DNA of 64,000 nucleotides from JACCTU01 sp963848525 (lineage in GTDB: Bacteria; Actinomycetota; Thermoleophilia; Gaiellales; Gaiellaceae), in contig CAWKDZ010000004.1 in assembly GCA_963848525.1 (NCBI GenBank), positions 94,735 to 158,734 on the forward strand, in the 5' to 3' direction. Each line of letters begins with the position of its first letter. Position 1 is the stretch's first letter. A program made the position numbers and the translations under genes. The notes under the pieces are model-generated. The model was not told where the DNA came from. It saw only the letters and a program-made list of their open reading frames with translations, and did no database searches. Of this stretch, positions 8,729 to 17,180 are shown piece by piece.

Positions 8729-8908
8729 GGTGTTCAGTTCTTCTCACTTCCTTCGTCAGTGGATGGGGGGTACGTCTCCGGACGCACCGGCCCCGGCACA
8801 AGGAAGAACGGCCTCCGACCGGCCGCTATTCCCGCTGCTAGCACAAAAATTACAACCTCGCCGGCCGAGTCCCTCGAATGGGGGAGCTAGATCGAGGGGT
8901 TCGCGGCG

Positions 8909-9301
8909 ATGCTGGAACGGATGAATGCCGCGTCGCCCAGGGTCCTGGTCGTGGAGGACGACCGCGTCATACGTGCAACGCTCGAGCTCGTCCTCGCGGG
9001 CGCGGGCTACGACGTCGAGCCGGCGGCCTCCGGCCGCCAGGCGATCGACCTGTGCCGCGCCGAGTCGTTCGCGCTCGTCGTCCTCGACGACTGGATGCCC
9101 GGTCCGAGCGGCGTCGAGGTCGTCCAGCGGTTGCGCGCCCAGGGGAACCGCGTCCCGTGCGTGATCTTCAGCTCGTGTCTCATGCCCGGCGTGCGAGCGA
9201 CGGGGGAAGCGCTCGGCGTCACCGTGATCGACAAGCTGAACTGGCGTGAGCTCGTTCGCGTGGCCGAGTCGCTGACGACGGCGACGGCCGCGGCAGCCTG
9301 A
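8909..9301 (+). CDS. Single-domain response regulator receiver (CheY-like)
   Basis: A 130 aa receiver with no output domain. Key residues are present: acidic pair Asp17/Asp18 in VVEDDR, phospho-acceptor Asp60 in VVLDDWMPG, Ser88 in IFSS in place of the usual Thr/Ser, and Lys109 in VIDKLN. It should act by phospho-dependent protein contact, downstream of a histidine kinase that is not in the window. ATG 8909 is used; ATG 8924 is nearly as good. It is divergent from the sigma factor, 180 bases away, and its end overlaps the DMT gene tail by 83 bases. Confidence 0.85.
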   Translation: MLERMNAASPRVLVVEDDRVIRATLELVLAGAGYDVEPAASGRQAIDLCRAESFALVVLDDWMPGPSGVEVVQRLRAQGNRVPCVIFSSCLMPGVRATGEALGVTVIDKLNWRELVRVAESLTTATAAAA

Positions 9302-10175
9302 CCTCCGCCGCAGGCGCCTCCTCGCGGTGCACGGCAACCGCTGCGACGACGAGCGCGACGCCGAGGGCCTCGAGTGTCGACGGAATCTGAGCGAGGACGA
9401 CGACTCCGATCACCGTCGCCGTGGCGGGCAGTAGCGAGACCATCAGCGAGTACGTCGCGCGGCTGAGCCGAGCCATTGCGAGCTGGTCGAGGACGTACGG
9501 GACGACCGACGAGGCCAGCCCCACGACGAGTCCCGCGCAGAGTGCGACGGGGTCGAGGAAGGCAGGGGCCGCGCTCGAGCCGCCGATCGGCGTGATCGCG
9601 ACCGTCGCCACCAGCATCGCGGCGGCGAGACCGTCGAGACGCGAGAGGGCCGTGCTCCGCGACACGCGGTGCGCGAGCACGATGTAGAGCGCGAACAGCC
9701 CCGCGTTCGCGAACGCGAAGGCGACGCCGACGGGCTCGCCGTCGAGCCGGACGTCGGTGAGCACGTACACCCCGGGCACGGCGAGCGCGAGCGCCAGCGC
9801 GTTTCGCAACGTTCGCGTGCCGAGCGCGGCGAGCACGATCACCGGCAGGAACTCGATCGCCGCGACCGTGCCGAGCGGAAGCCGGTCGATCGCGATGTAG
9901 AAGCAGCTGTTCATCACGGCGAAGACGAGACCGAGTTCGATCACGAGCCGTTTCGTCTCGCCGTCGGCGCCGCGGAACGCGCGCCAGGGCTTGCGCCAGA
10001 CCGCGAAGACGGCGCCTGCGGCGGCGATCCGAAGCCAGGCGACGCCGAGTGGTTCGACCCGCGCGAACAACAGCACGGCAAAGGCCGGCCCGAGGTAGTG
10101 GAAGATCGCGCTGCCGACGAAGTAGAGCTCCGGCCGCGGTCTTCGCACGGGCAGACATACTCCCGGTGACCGCAT
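9219..10175 (-). CDS. EamA/DMT family transporter
   Basis: A 318 aa membrane protein with about ten hydrophobic helices arranged as two EamA repeats (FVGSAIFHYLGPAFAVLL, then AGLFALYIVLAHRVS). The family exports amino acids or related metabolites. The last 40 residues are polar and lie antisense to the receiver gene, so the true C-terminus may be functionally unimportant or an added tail. The neighbour in the opposite direction, 38 bases from its start, is an Lrp/AsnC regulator, the arrangement typical for amino-acid exporters controlled by Lrp-type sensors. Confidence 0.85.
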   Translation of the reverse strand: MRSPGVCLPVRRPRPELYFVGSAIFHYLGPAFAVLLFARVEPLGVAWLRIAAAGAVFAVWRKPWRAFRGADGETKRLVIELGLVFAVMNSCFYIAIDRLPLGTVAAIEFLPVIVLAALGTRTLRNALALALAVPGVYVLTDVRLDGEPVGVAFAFANAGLFALYIVLAHRVSRSTALSRLDGLAAAMLVATVAITPIGGSSAAPAFLDPVALCAGLVVGLASSVVPYVLDQLAMARLSRATYSLMVSLLPATATVIGVVVLAQIPSTLEALGVALVVAAVAVHREEAPAAEVRLPRPSPSSATRPRERAHASSACRSR

Positions 10176-10213
10176 CGTCGCGGAATGCCGAAACGAAGGG
10201 GTTGGTGCCGACC

Positions 10214-10705
10214 ATGGCCCGCAAAGCTCGGACGAGAGACGCGAACGCCTACGAAGCGAACCTCCTCGACCCGATCAACCTTCGACTCCTCGAGGAGCTC
10301 ACCGCCGACGGCCGGCTGACCGTCGCCGAGCTCGGCCGGCGGATCTCGATGTCGGCACCAGCCGTCGCCGAGCGCGTGCAGCGGCTCGAGCGCGCGGGCG
10401 TGATCACCGGCTACCGGGCCGAGGTCGATCCGCGCGCGGTCGGCTTCCCGATCGCGGCGATCGTCCGGATCCGCCCTGCGCCGGGCCAGCTCGCGAGGAT
10501 CCCGGAGATCGCCCGTGAGACGCCCGAGGTCGCGGAGTGCTTCCGGATCACCGGCGAGGACTGCTACCTCCTGAAGCTGCACCTCCGCGCGATCGACGAG
10601 CTCGAGGAGCTGCTCGACCGTTTCACGCCGTACGGACTGACGACGACCTCGATCGTCCACTCGGCGCCGGTTCCGCCGCGCGGCCCGCCCCTTCGATCCT
10701 CCTAG
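10214..10705 (+). CDS. Lrp/AsnC family transcriptional regulator
   Basis: The protein, 163 aa from ATG 10214, has the Lrp layout: N-terminal helix-turn-helix (LDPINLRLLEELTADGRL, then VAELGRRISMSAPAVAERVQ) and a C-terminal RAM ligand domain with ITGEDCYLLKLH and TTTSIV. Lrp-type proteins bind amino acids and act as dimers or octamers at promoters. Divergence from the DMT exporter suggests that it controls that gene and perhaps itself through the 38-base gap. Its stop overlaps the convergent SIMPL gene by four bases. Confidence 0.9.
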   Translation: MARKARTRDANAYEANLLDPINLRLLEELTADGRLTVAELGRRISMSAPAVAERVQRLERAGVITGYRAEVDPRAVGFPIAAIVRIRPAPGQLARIPEIARETPEVAECFRITGEDCYLLKLHLRAIDELEELLDRFTPYGLTTTSIVHSAPVPPRGPPLRSS

Positions 10706-11406
10706 CTCAGCGCGAAGGTGACGCTCACGGTCGCCTCGATCTTCTGGCTGCCGGGCTCGATCGGCGCGGCGGCTTCGCGGGCGTCGCCGGCCGCGAGCGG
10801 CATCGCCGGTGCACCGGCCTCCGCGATCGCGGTGATCGCGCCGGTGCTGACGCCTGACGCGGACGCGAGCACCTGCGCCTTGGCCCGGGCGTCGGCGACG
10901 GCGGCGCGCAGCGCGTCGCGGTAGGCCGCGGCCTGGTCGGAGGCGAGCAGGCTCGGCCCGGAGACCTGGTTCGCGCCGGCGGCGACCGCGGCGTCGACCA
11001 CCGGTCCGGCTTCGCTCAACCTGCGCAGCGTCGCGGTGACGCCGTTCGTCGCCGTGTAGCCGACGATCGTGTCGCCCGCCTCGTTCCAGCGCGCCGAGAG
11101 CGAGACCTCGGACGTCTGGAGGTCGGACCCCGCGACTCCGGCGCGCCGCAGCGCGGCGACGACGCGCGTGACCGCCTCGGAGCTCGCGTCGAGCGCGGCG
11201 GCCGCGGTCCTGGCCTGGCTGACGGTCCCGAACGTGAACGTGGCGCGGTCGGGCGTCACGCTCGCGGACCCCGTCCCGAGCACGGTCAGGCCGCCGTCGG
11301 CCGTGTCGCCGGCCTGGCCGCTGGCGCCGGAGGGCTGGAGGACGCCGGCGAACGCGACCGCCGCCAGGGCGGCCGCCGCGACGAGGGCGAGACGAGCGAG
11401 CTTCAT
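10702..11406 (-). CDS. SIMPL domain (DUF541) secreted protein
   Basis: The 234 aa product has an N-terminal signal peptide (LARLALVAAAALAAVAFAG) and a mature SIMPL domain starting at GGLTVLGTGSASVTPDRATF, with DLQTSEVSLSARW and the C-terminal TVSVTFAL strand. SIMPL proteins are periplasmic or exported oligomers with poorly known functions, often described as stress- or signalling-related. No partner gene is evident; the next reverse gene upstream is the M23-like gene 60 bases away. Confidence 0.85.
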   Translation of the reverse strand: MKLARLALVAAAALAAVAFAGVLQPSGASGQAGDTADGGLTVLGTGSASVTPDRATFTFGTVSQARTAAAALDASSEAVTRVVAALRRAGVAGSDLQTSEVSLSARWNEAGDTIVGYTATNGVTATLRRLSEAGPVVDAAVAAGANQVSGPSLLASDQAAAYRDALRAAVADARAKAQVLASASGVSTGAITAIAEAGAPAMPLAAGDAREAAAPIEPGSQKIEATVSVTFALS

Positions 11407-11469
11407 CGGGACACTCCTTCGGTCGGCAACGACCGTGATACGCCGCCGAGTCGCCCTTACGTCACAGGC

Positions 11470-12489
11470 TCAGTTCCTGATCGTCACGTCCGTGTTGTCG
11501 ACGGTCGCGTTGCCGGCCGCGTCCCAGACGCGGATGCTGATCCGGTAGCGCCCGTTCGGGAGCCGCGTCGTGTCCCAGTACGGCGCGGGGAAGAGCCGGA
11601 ACCAGTAGACGCCCTGGCAGCGGAGCGTCTCGTGGCGGCGCATGCACCCGCCCGCGGACAGGTTCTGCTCCGTGCCGGGCGCGTAGTGCTGGCCGGCGAC
11701 CTGCTCGATCAGCTGCTCGGAGCGGAAGACCTCGCCGTCGTGGAAGACCTGCCCGGTGACGTGCTGCGCGACGCTGACCGAGACCCGGAAGGGATGGTGC
11801 GGCGCGTACAGCCACGGCCGCTGGTTGAACCAGCCGCGGAAGGACTGCGGGTCGCTGATCCGCGCCCGCACGTCGACGCGGCCGGCGAGGCGGCGCTTGT
11901 CGAGCCGGCGGCCCGCCTGCGGGTAGCGCGCGACGTTCGGCGGCCGCCGGCCCCAGCGCGGCGTCGCCGGTGTGTAGAAGCGCACCTCGTGTACGACCGG
12001 GTCGTCGCGGTCGACGTACGGCCGCAGCTTCCCGCCCGGGCGCAGCGGGTTGACGAAGACGCGGCTGCCGCCCGGGAGGTCGACGAACTCGCTCAGGTGG
12101 ACGTGCCAGTCGCCCTTCCACGACCACGCGATCTGCTGGCCGGGCTCGACGACGTCGCCCGGCCGGACGAGCACGTCGACGTGCTCGTAGCGGAAGTGCG
12201 CGATGTCGACGAGCCCGCGCGTGCCGGGAGCCGTCGCGCCGAGGACGCGACCGCCCTCGATCGCGTGGACGCGGTGCGTGCGCCCGGGCGGCGCGCCGCG
12301 CCCGGGGATGTCGTCGCGGACGCCGATGTCGACGCCGTTGTGGTAGACGCAGCCCTTCTGGTCGTGCGCGCGCGGGTCGAGGAACGAGCCGCGGATCGGG
12401 TGCTGACGGTGGAGGGGGCGGACGGGCCACCCCCTCCAGTCGTCGTTATAGGACTGCGTCGCCTGGAGCTGTCCCGGTACCGGCGGCAT
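11470..12489 (-). CDS. M23/LytM-fold peptidase-like protein
   Basis: In 339 aa, HNGVDIGV (about residues 50-57) and WHVHLSE (about 128-134) match the HxxxD and HxH zinc motifs of M23 peptidases, between which lies VHAIEGGRVLGA. The second half, with beta-rich segments and AGNATVDNTDVTI at the end, looks like an immunoglobulin-like accessory domain. From ATG 12489 there is no signal peptide, and an in-frame TGA lies directly upstream, which is odd for a cell-wall enzyme. It follows the secreted hydrolase gene by eight bases and is probably co-transcribed with it. Confidence 0.72.
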   Translation of the reverse strand: MPPVPGQLQATQSYNDDWRGWPVRPLHRQHPIRGSFLDPRAHDQKGCVYHNGVDIGVRDDIPGRGAPPGRTHRVHAIEGGRVLGATAPGTRGLVDIAHFRYEHVDVLVRPGDVVEPGQQIAWSWKGDWHVHLSEFVDLPGGSRVFVNPLRPGGKLRPYVDRDDPVVHEVRFYTPATPRWGRRPPNVARYPQAGRRLDKRRLAGRVDVRARISDPQSFRGWFNQRPWLYAPHHPFRVSVSVAQHVTGQVFHDGEVFRSEQLIEQVAGQHYAPGTEQNLSAGGCMRRHETLRCQGVYWFRLFPAPYWDTTRLPNGRYRISIRVWDAAGNATVDNTDVTIRN

Positions 12490-12497
12490 GAGTCACG

Positions 12498-13757
12498 TCA
12501 CGGAAACGGCCACGGTGCCGGGGTGAAGCCGGGCAGGAAGCCCAGCGCGGGCGGGAACTGTGCCGCGGTCGGCGGCGTGCCGGTCGCGACCCACTGGTTC
12601 AACACCCCGAGCGCGGTCAGCAGCTGAGGCCCGCTGAACGCGCAGTGCCCGATTCCCGACGTGTAGGCCTGGAAGAGGCTGTCGGAGCGTCCGGCCTCCG
12701 CGATCGTCGCGGCATAGGCCGACTCGTGCTGCGGCGGAACGAGCGTGTCGACCTGCGTGTGCAGCGTCAGCAGCGGTCCCTTGACCTTGCCGCTGTAGTC
12801 GGCCCAGTGGCGCGCGTAGTTCCGCGCGTTCGGCTGCGCGTCGTAGCGTTCGGCGTTCATCGCGGCGAGCAGCGCGTCGGCGTCCACGCCCAGCCCTGCC
12901 AGGTATGCCTTGTCGGCGGCTCCGAGCGTGTACGTGTGCGTGAGGTTCTGAGCGAGTGGCCCGCCGGCCCGCCGCTCCAGCTCCGCCCGCGCCTCCGTCC
13001 CGAAGAACATGTTCGTGAAGAAGCCGCCGGGCAGCCAGCCGGGCGGCGGCGGGATCGTTCCCGGCCCGGCGACCTGAATGACGAGGCGGATGAACTCCAG
13101 CCTCCCGAAGTACGCCGGCGTCGCCGGGTCGGCGAACGCGAGCTTCGGGAAGACCTCGGTGTCGAAGTCCACGTCGTCCCGCACGTCCCCGGGCGTCCCC
13201 CACGACGCGGGCATCCCGAACGCGACCTTGTACGCGAGCAGATGCGCGAGCGCACCGTCCCACGCCCTCGGCGTCCCGGCGGCGACCGCACACGCCGCCA
13301 TGTACCCGTCGAAGAGCCCGTTCGCCTGCTCTGCGGTCGCCAACGCCACGACCGAGCCCATCGAGAACCCCCAGAGCAGCGTCCGGTCGGGCTTCCCGAA
13401 CAGGCCTCTGAAGTGCGTGGTCAACGCTCTCGTGTCGTGAATTCCCTCCTTGACCGCCCAGCCGTTGTCGGCGTACGCGCTGCCGGCAAGCGCGAACCCC
13501 TGCGAGAGCAGCACGGGATCGAGCGCGGCATTCGGCGACGCCGGAGCCGAGCGGTCGTCGACCTCGCCCGGATGGTCCGCCTTGTCGCGGTACCCGTGCG
13601 CGAAGACGACGAGCGTCCCGTTCCAGTTCGTCGGCATCTTGATCGTGTAGGGCGCGCCGTTCAGCTCGCCGGTCAGGGTCGTGTCGGCATTGGCTCCTGT
13701 GGCCGCCACGGCGGCCAGCACCAGCGCTGCGGCGACGACGGACAGTCGTCTGAGCAT
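12498..13757 (-). CDS. Secreted alpha/beta hydrolase
   Basis: A 419 aa protein with a signal peptide ending near residue 24 (TGANA-D). The nucleophile elbow is GFSMGS with Ser132, the acid is probably the Asp of QVDTLVPP and the base the His of GIGHCAF near the C-terminus. A GTLVVFAHGYRD segment gives the oxyanion region. The fold and the large helical cap resemble secreted esterases or tannase-like hydrolases; the substrate is unknown. It probably forms an operon with the M23-like gene. Confidence 0.82.
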   Translation of the reverse strand: MLRRLSVVAAALVLAAVAATGANADTTLTGELNGAPYTIKMPTNWNGTLVVFAHGYRDKADHPGEVDDRSAPASPNAALDPVLLSQGFALAGSAYADNGWAVKEGIHDTRALTTHFRGLFGKPDRTLLWGFSMGSVVALATAEQANGLFDGYMAACAVAAGTPRAWDGALAHLLAYKVAFGMPASWGTPGDVRDDVDFDTEVFPKLAFADPATPAYFGRLEFIRLVIQVAGPGTIPPPPGWLPGGFFTNMFFGTEARAELERRAGGPLAQNLTHTYTLGAADKAYLAGLGVDADALLAAMNAERYDAQPNARNYARHWADYSGKVKGPLLTLHTQVDTLVPPQHESAYAATIAEAGRSDSLFQAYTSGIGHCAFSGPQLLTALGVLNQWVATGTPPTAAQFPPALGFLPGFTPAPWPFP

Positions 13758-13849
13758 GTCTCCCCCCTCCTTGAGATGCGGCGCGCGGAGATTACGTCAT
13801 CGCCGCGCGCTTGACACCGGGCGACCGACTCTGATTTGGTCGGGACGCC

Positions 13850-14260
13850 GTGAACGTCTCGCGCAACACGGGTCCGCTCGGCCAGGAGCGCGGCGTCCTG
13901 TTCGTGATCCTGATCTCGCTGATCACGCTCGGGATCTACTACCTCTACTGGGTCTACAAGACCCAGGAGGAGGTCAAGGACCACAGCGGCCAGGGCATCG
14001 GCGGCGTCCTCGGCCTCGTGATCGCCCTCGTCGTCGGCGTCGTCACCCCGTTCGTGATCCCGTCCGAGATCGGGAAGATGTACGCGCAGGACGGACAGCA
14101 GAGCCCGGTCAACGGCTGGACCGGCCTCTGGGCGACGCTCGGGGTCCTGATCCTGATCGGCCCGTTCGTCTGGTTCGTGAAGGTGCAGCGCGCGCTCAAC
14201 CGCTACTGGCAAAGCAAGCAGGGCCAGACCGCGGTAGAGCCCGCGCCGACGGCCGGCTAG
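13850..14260 (+). CDS. DUF4234 membrane protein
   Basis: This 136 aa protein starts at GTG 13850. It has three or four hydrophobic segments: about 16-37 (VLFVILISLITLGIYYLYWV), 50-68 and 95-112. The ITLGIYYLYWVYK core and the later tryptophan-rich helix are typical of DUF4234, a small membrane protein family of unknown function. It is flanked by a divergent hydrolase and a convergent rhodanese gene, so it is probably a single-gene transcript. Confidence 0.75.
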   Translation: MNVSRNTGPLGQERGVLFVILISLITLGIYYLYWVYKTQEEVKDHSGQGIGGVLGLVIALVVGVVTPFVIPSEIGKMYAQDGQQSPVNGWTGLWATLGVLILIGPFVWFVKVQRALNRYWQSKQGQTAVEPAPTAG

Positions 14261-14610
14261 CTGGGCACGTAGGGGGCGCCTGCGCGCTCGAGCGGGAGGC
14301 CCGCGTCGCGCCACTCGTACTTGCCGCCCGGGTAGTGGCGCACGTTCGTGTAGCCGAGCTCGACGAGCCGGAGCGCGGTCTCGACCGAGTCCTCGCATTG
14401 CTCGTTCGCGCAGTAGACGACGATCTCGGCGTCCTGGTCGGGGATCCGCCTCTTGCACGACGAGTCGACGCTCTGGGGAGGGAGGTTGATCGCGCCCGGC
14501 AGGTGCGAGTGCGCGTACGCCATCGGCGAGAGCGCGTCGACGAGGACGAACTGCTCGCCGTTCTCGAGCTTGCGTTCGAGCTCTGCGCGGTCGATCGTGC
14601 CGAGCGCCAC
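14257..14610 (-). CDS. Rhodanese-like domain protein
   Basis: A single 117 aa rhodanese domain: LVDALSPMAYAHSHLPGAINL matches the CH2A region, and the active loop VVYCANEQCEDS places the catalytic cysteine near residue 73. GYTNVRHYPGGKYEWRDAG is the usual C-terminal segment. Such domains carry a persulfide sulfur in sulfur-transfer reactions in the cytoplasm. It overlaps the DUF4234 gene by four bases and is divergent from the bicupin gene, 24 bases away. Confidence 0.87.
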   Translation of the reverse strand: MALGTIDRAELERKLENGEQFVLVDALSPMAYAHSHLPGAINLPPQSVDSSCKRRIPDQDAEIVVYCANEQCEDSVETALRLVELGYTNVRHYPGGKYEWRDAGLPLERAGAPYVPS

Positions 14611-14634
14611 GCCGACAGCCTAGAGTCACCGGCC

Positions 14635-15582
14635 GTGGGCCTGGCGCACTGGGACGAGGTCGAGCGCTACCGCCGCGCCAAGGGCGAGATGGACGCGGAG
14701 TGGCAACGGCTCGGGGCGGCGGCCGGCTCGCGCGGAGTCGGCGTGAACCGCGTCCGCGTGGAGCCGGGGATGCTGCCGACGCCGCCGCACTCGCACAGCG
14801 CGTCGGAGGAGCTGTTCTTCGTCCTCGACGGCTCCGGCCTTGCGTGGCAGGACGAGTCCGCGTATGAAGTGCGCGCCGGCGACTGCGCCGTCTACCGCGC
14901 GAACGAGCTCGAGCACACGCTTCGCGCGGGCTCCGACGGGCTCGAGTACCTCGTCTACGGGACGAACTTCCCGACCGAGTACGGGTGGCTCCCGCGTTCA
15001 GGCGCGATCCGGCTCAGGTGGCCGTGGGTCGAGGGCCGCGTCGACGACCCGTGGGACGTCGAGGCGCAGGCCGAGCCGCTTGCCTTCGACGTGCGCGCCG
15101 AACGGCCGACCAACATCGTCGGCCTCGACGACGCGCCGACCGAGGAGGAAGAGGGCGGGTTCGTCTTCAAGGAGCTCGGCGACGGAGGCGGTGCCGTGCA
15201 GGCCGGTCTCAACTGGGTGCGGCTCCCACCGGGACGAATCGGCGCGCCGGTGCATTGCCACTCCGAGGAAGAGGAAGTCTTCGTGATCCTCGAGGGCGAG
15301 GGGACACTCGAGCTCTGGCCGTCACCGACGATGGAGAAGCTCGGCTCGAAGCGCGAGGACGTGCCGCTGCGCGCAGGGCACGTCGTCGCCAGGCCGCCCG
15401 GGACGAGGATCGCCCACGGGCTGCGCGCGGGGTCGAGCGGCATGACGATGCTCGTCTACGGAACGCGCAAGCCGAACGACATCTGCTTCTACCCGCGCTC
15501 GGGCAAGATCAACTGGCGCGGCGTCGGCGTGATCGGCCGGATCGAGCCGCTCGACTACTGGGACGGCGAACCGCGGGACTAG
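14635..15582 (+). CDS. Bicupin domain protein
   Basis: From GTG 14635 the product is 315 aa with two cupin barrels. The first has PTPPHSHSASEELFFVLDG (about residues 47-65) and the second APVHCHSEEEEVFVILEG (about 205-222); both retain the His-x-His and Glu metal ligands. Bicupins include oxalate decarboxylases and gentisate-like dioxygenases as well as isomerases; the sequence does not decide among them. The upstream open frame is a shadow. Its stop overlaps the convergent beta-propeller gene by four bases. Confidence 0.82.
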   Translation: MGLAHWDEVERYRRAKGEMDAEWQRLGAAAGSRGVGVNRVRVEPGMLPTPPHSHSASEELFFVLDGSGLAWQDESAYEVRAGDCAVYRANELEHTLRAGSDGLEYLVYGTNFPTEYGWLPRSGAIRLRWPWVEGRVDDPWDVEAQAEPLAFDVRAERPTNIVGLDDAPTEEEEGGFVFKELGDGGGAVQAGLNWVRLPPGRIGAPVHCHSEEEEVFVILEGEGTLELWPSPTMEKLGSKREDVPLRAGHVVARPPGTRIAHGLRAGSSGMTMLVYGTRKPNDICFYPRSGKINWRGVGVIGRIEPLDYWDGEPRD

Positions 15583-16445
15583 CCGGGTATGAGCTCCGTG
15601 CGCAGCTCGTGGCTCTCGTCCGGTAGCCGAGCCTCGTACCAGATGCGGTAGCCGCCGCCCGGGAGCGGCAGCACTTCGAGGTAGCGAACGTCGGCGACCG
15701 CGTCGTCGCCCACCTGCTCCAGCCGGCCGTCGCCGCTGTGGCGCGCGAGGCCGGTGCGCTCGAACCAGTTCTCCTCCTTCGACGCGCGGCCGTCGTACGC
15801 GGCGCGGCCGTCGGGGAGAACCGCGGTCACGCGCGCACCGCGCTGGTCCCAGGTCCCCGGCCGCGGCGTCATCACCGTGCCGTGCCACTGCCACTCGAGG
15901 CCGTCGGCGCTCGTCGCGAACGCCGTCGTCATGCGGTCCTCCTCGTCGGGCTCGTCGAGCGGGTGACAGCAGATCCATGCTCGCCAGCCGCCGTCGACGC
16001 GCTGCACGAGCGGATCCTTGACGCCGGTGTGCTCGTCGCCGGGGAAGGCGGTGCGAGCGTCGGCGTCGGCGAAGCCGGCCGGGTCGTCCGCCTCGAGCAC
16101 GTCGATCCACCAGTGCTTGCTGCCAGGCGTCGCGCAGCAGACGTAGAGGCGCCAGCGGCCCTCGTCGGTGCGGACGACCGCCGGCCGCTCCATCGACATC
16201 GCGCCGAAGCGGGACTTGTCCAACGTCGCCACCGTCGTGAGCCGCTCGCCGTCGTCCGAGCGCGCGACGATCGTCGCGGCGCCGCCCTCCGGATGCGCGC
16301 CTTCGCGGAGCCGGTAGGCGACCACGAAGGTGCCGTCGGCGTCGAGCGCGGCGCCCGGCGAGCCGTTCCAGTAGCCGACTCCCGTCCCCGGCGCGGGCAC
16401 CGCAACGACGGGCGGAGCACTGCCGGGAAGCGGGAAACCGACCAC
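15579..16445 (-). CDS. Five-bladed beta-propeller protein, GH43/GH130-like
   Basis: A 288 aa protein without a signal peptide, composed of short repeated strands: YWNGSPGAALDADGTFVVAY, RSDDGERL, ERPAVVRTDEGRWRLYVCC, KDPLVQRVDGGWRAWICC. This spacing of R/KDP and W-R-L/A-Y-x-C-C blades resembles the five-bladed propellers of glycoside hydrolase families 43, 68 and 130. The acidic residues needed to claim catalysis cannot be assigned with certainty. A strong hairpin upstream separates it from the next reverse gene. Confidence 0.6.
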   Translation of the reverse strand: MVGFPLPGSAPPVVAVPAPGTGVGYWNGSPGAALDADGTFVVAYRLREGAHPEGGAATIVARSDDGERLTTVATLDKSRFGAMSMERPAVVRTDEGRWRLYVCCATPGSKHWWIDVLEADDPAGFADADARTAFPGDEHTGVKDPLVQRVDGGWRAWICCHPLDEPDEEDRMTTAFATSADGLEWQWHGTVMTPRPGTWDQRGARVTAVLPDGRAAYDGRASKEENWFERTGLARHSGDGRLEQVGDDAVADVRYLEVLPLPGGGYRIWYEARLPDESHELRTELIPG

Positions 16446-16461
16446 TGCCGGGGTTCTAACA

Positions 16462-16493
16462 GCCGCAGGGGGCGCGCGGGCGCCCCCTGCGGC
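16462..16493 (-). terminator. Strong terminator hairpin
   Basis: A perfect 14-bp stem GCCGCAGGGGGCGC with its complement around a GCGG loop. It lies seven bases after the stop of the reverse-strand secreted protein gene and before the start of the propeller gene. There is no U-tract, as is common for actinobacterial terminators. Confidence 0.75.
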
Positions 16494-16499
16494 CTCGGC

Positions 16500-17144
16500 T
16501 CAGCAGTGGACCGAGTTGTTCCCGAACGGGACGGCGCGCTGCGCGCAACCGCCAAGGTTGCTGTGCACCTCGACGTTGTTGATCTGCCTCCCGCCGAGGT
16601 CGAAGCGGCCGACGTAGCGGTCCCCCTTCGCCTCGAGCACGCCGAGCTCCTCGCCGCCGGAGAAGGCGGTCAGCACGGCGCCCGACTCGTCGCTCGTGGC
16701 GACGATCGTGACCTTGGAGAAGCTGCGGTTGACGTCGGCTCGCGTGACCTCGACGAGGTCGTAGCCCGCGAACGGAATGATCGGCAGGACTTCGTCCGCG
16801 AACGTGTCGTTCGCGAATGCGCTGACGATCAGGTTGAGCTCGCGCGTGAAGCCCGTCGTGTTCGTGTTCACGGTGAACGACGCGCATTGTTCGGGCGGCG
16901 TGATCGTGACGCTCGTCGGATCGACAGTCGCGGCGAACGAGTTGTCGGTGAAGAGCAGCACCTCGGTTGAAGCATCCGGCACGCGGTCGAGACAGACCGT
17001 CCCGACTGCCGACTCGCCCTGGACGACCTTGCTCGGCAGTGTGATCGTTGCGGGCACGGCCGGGCCGGGAGCGGCAGCCGGGACGCTCGCCGGGATGAGG
17101 AGCGCTGCTGCGACGAGCAGCGCGACAGGCCAACGTAGCGGCAT
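16500..17144 (-). CDS. Secreted beta-rich protein of unknown function
   Basis: The 214 aa product has a clear signal peptide (about 1-25) and a mature part rich in short beta segments, with TITLPSKVVQGESAVGTV resembling the start of an immunoglobulin-like domain and a second one from about residue 125. Four cysteines are spaced so that disulfides are possible (CLDRV, EQCASF, GGCAQ, VHC at the very end). I do not recognise a named family. It is followed by the strong hairpin at 16462-16493. Confidence 0.65.
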   Translation of the reverse strand: MPLRWPVALLVAAALLIPASVPAAAPGPAVPATITLPSKVVQGESAVGTVCLDRVPDASTEVLLFTDNSFAATVDPTSVTITPPEQCASFTVNTNTTGFTRELNLIVSAFANDTFADEVLPIIPFAGYDLVEVTRADVNRSFSKVTIVATSDESGAVLTAFSGGEELGVLEAKGDRYVGRFDLGGRQINNVEVHSNLGGCAQRAVPFGNNSVHC

Positions 17145-17180
17145 CGAAAAGACCTCCTGCTAGACCCCTGGACGTTGGGT

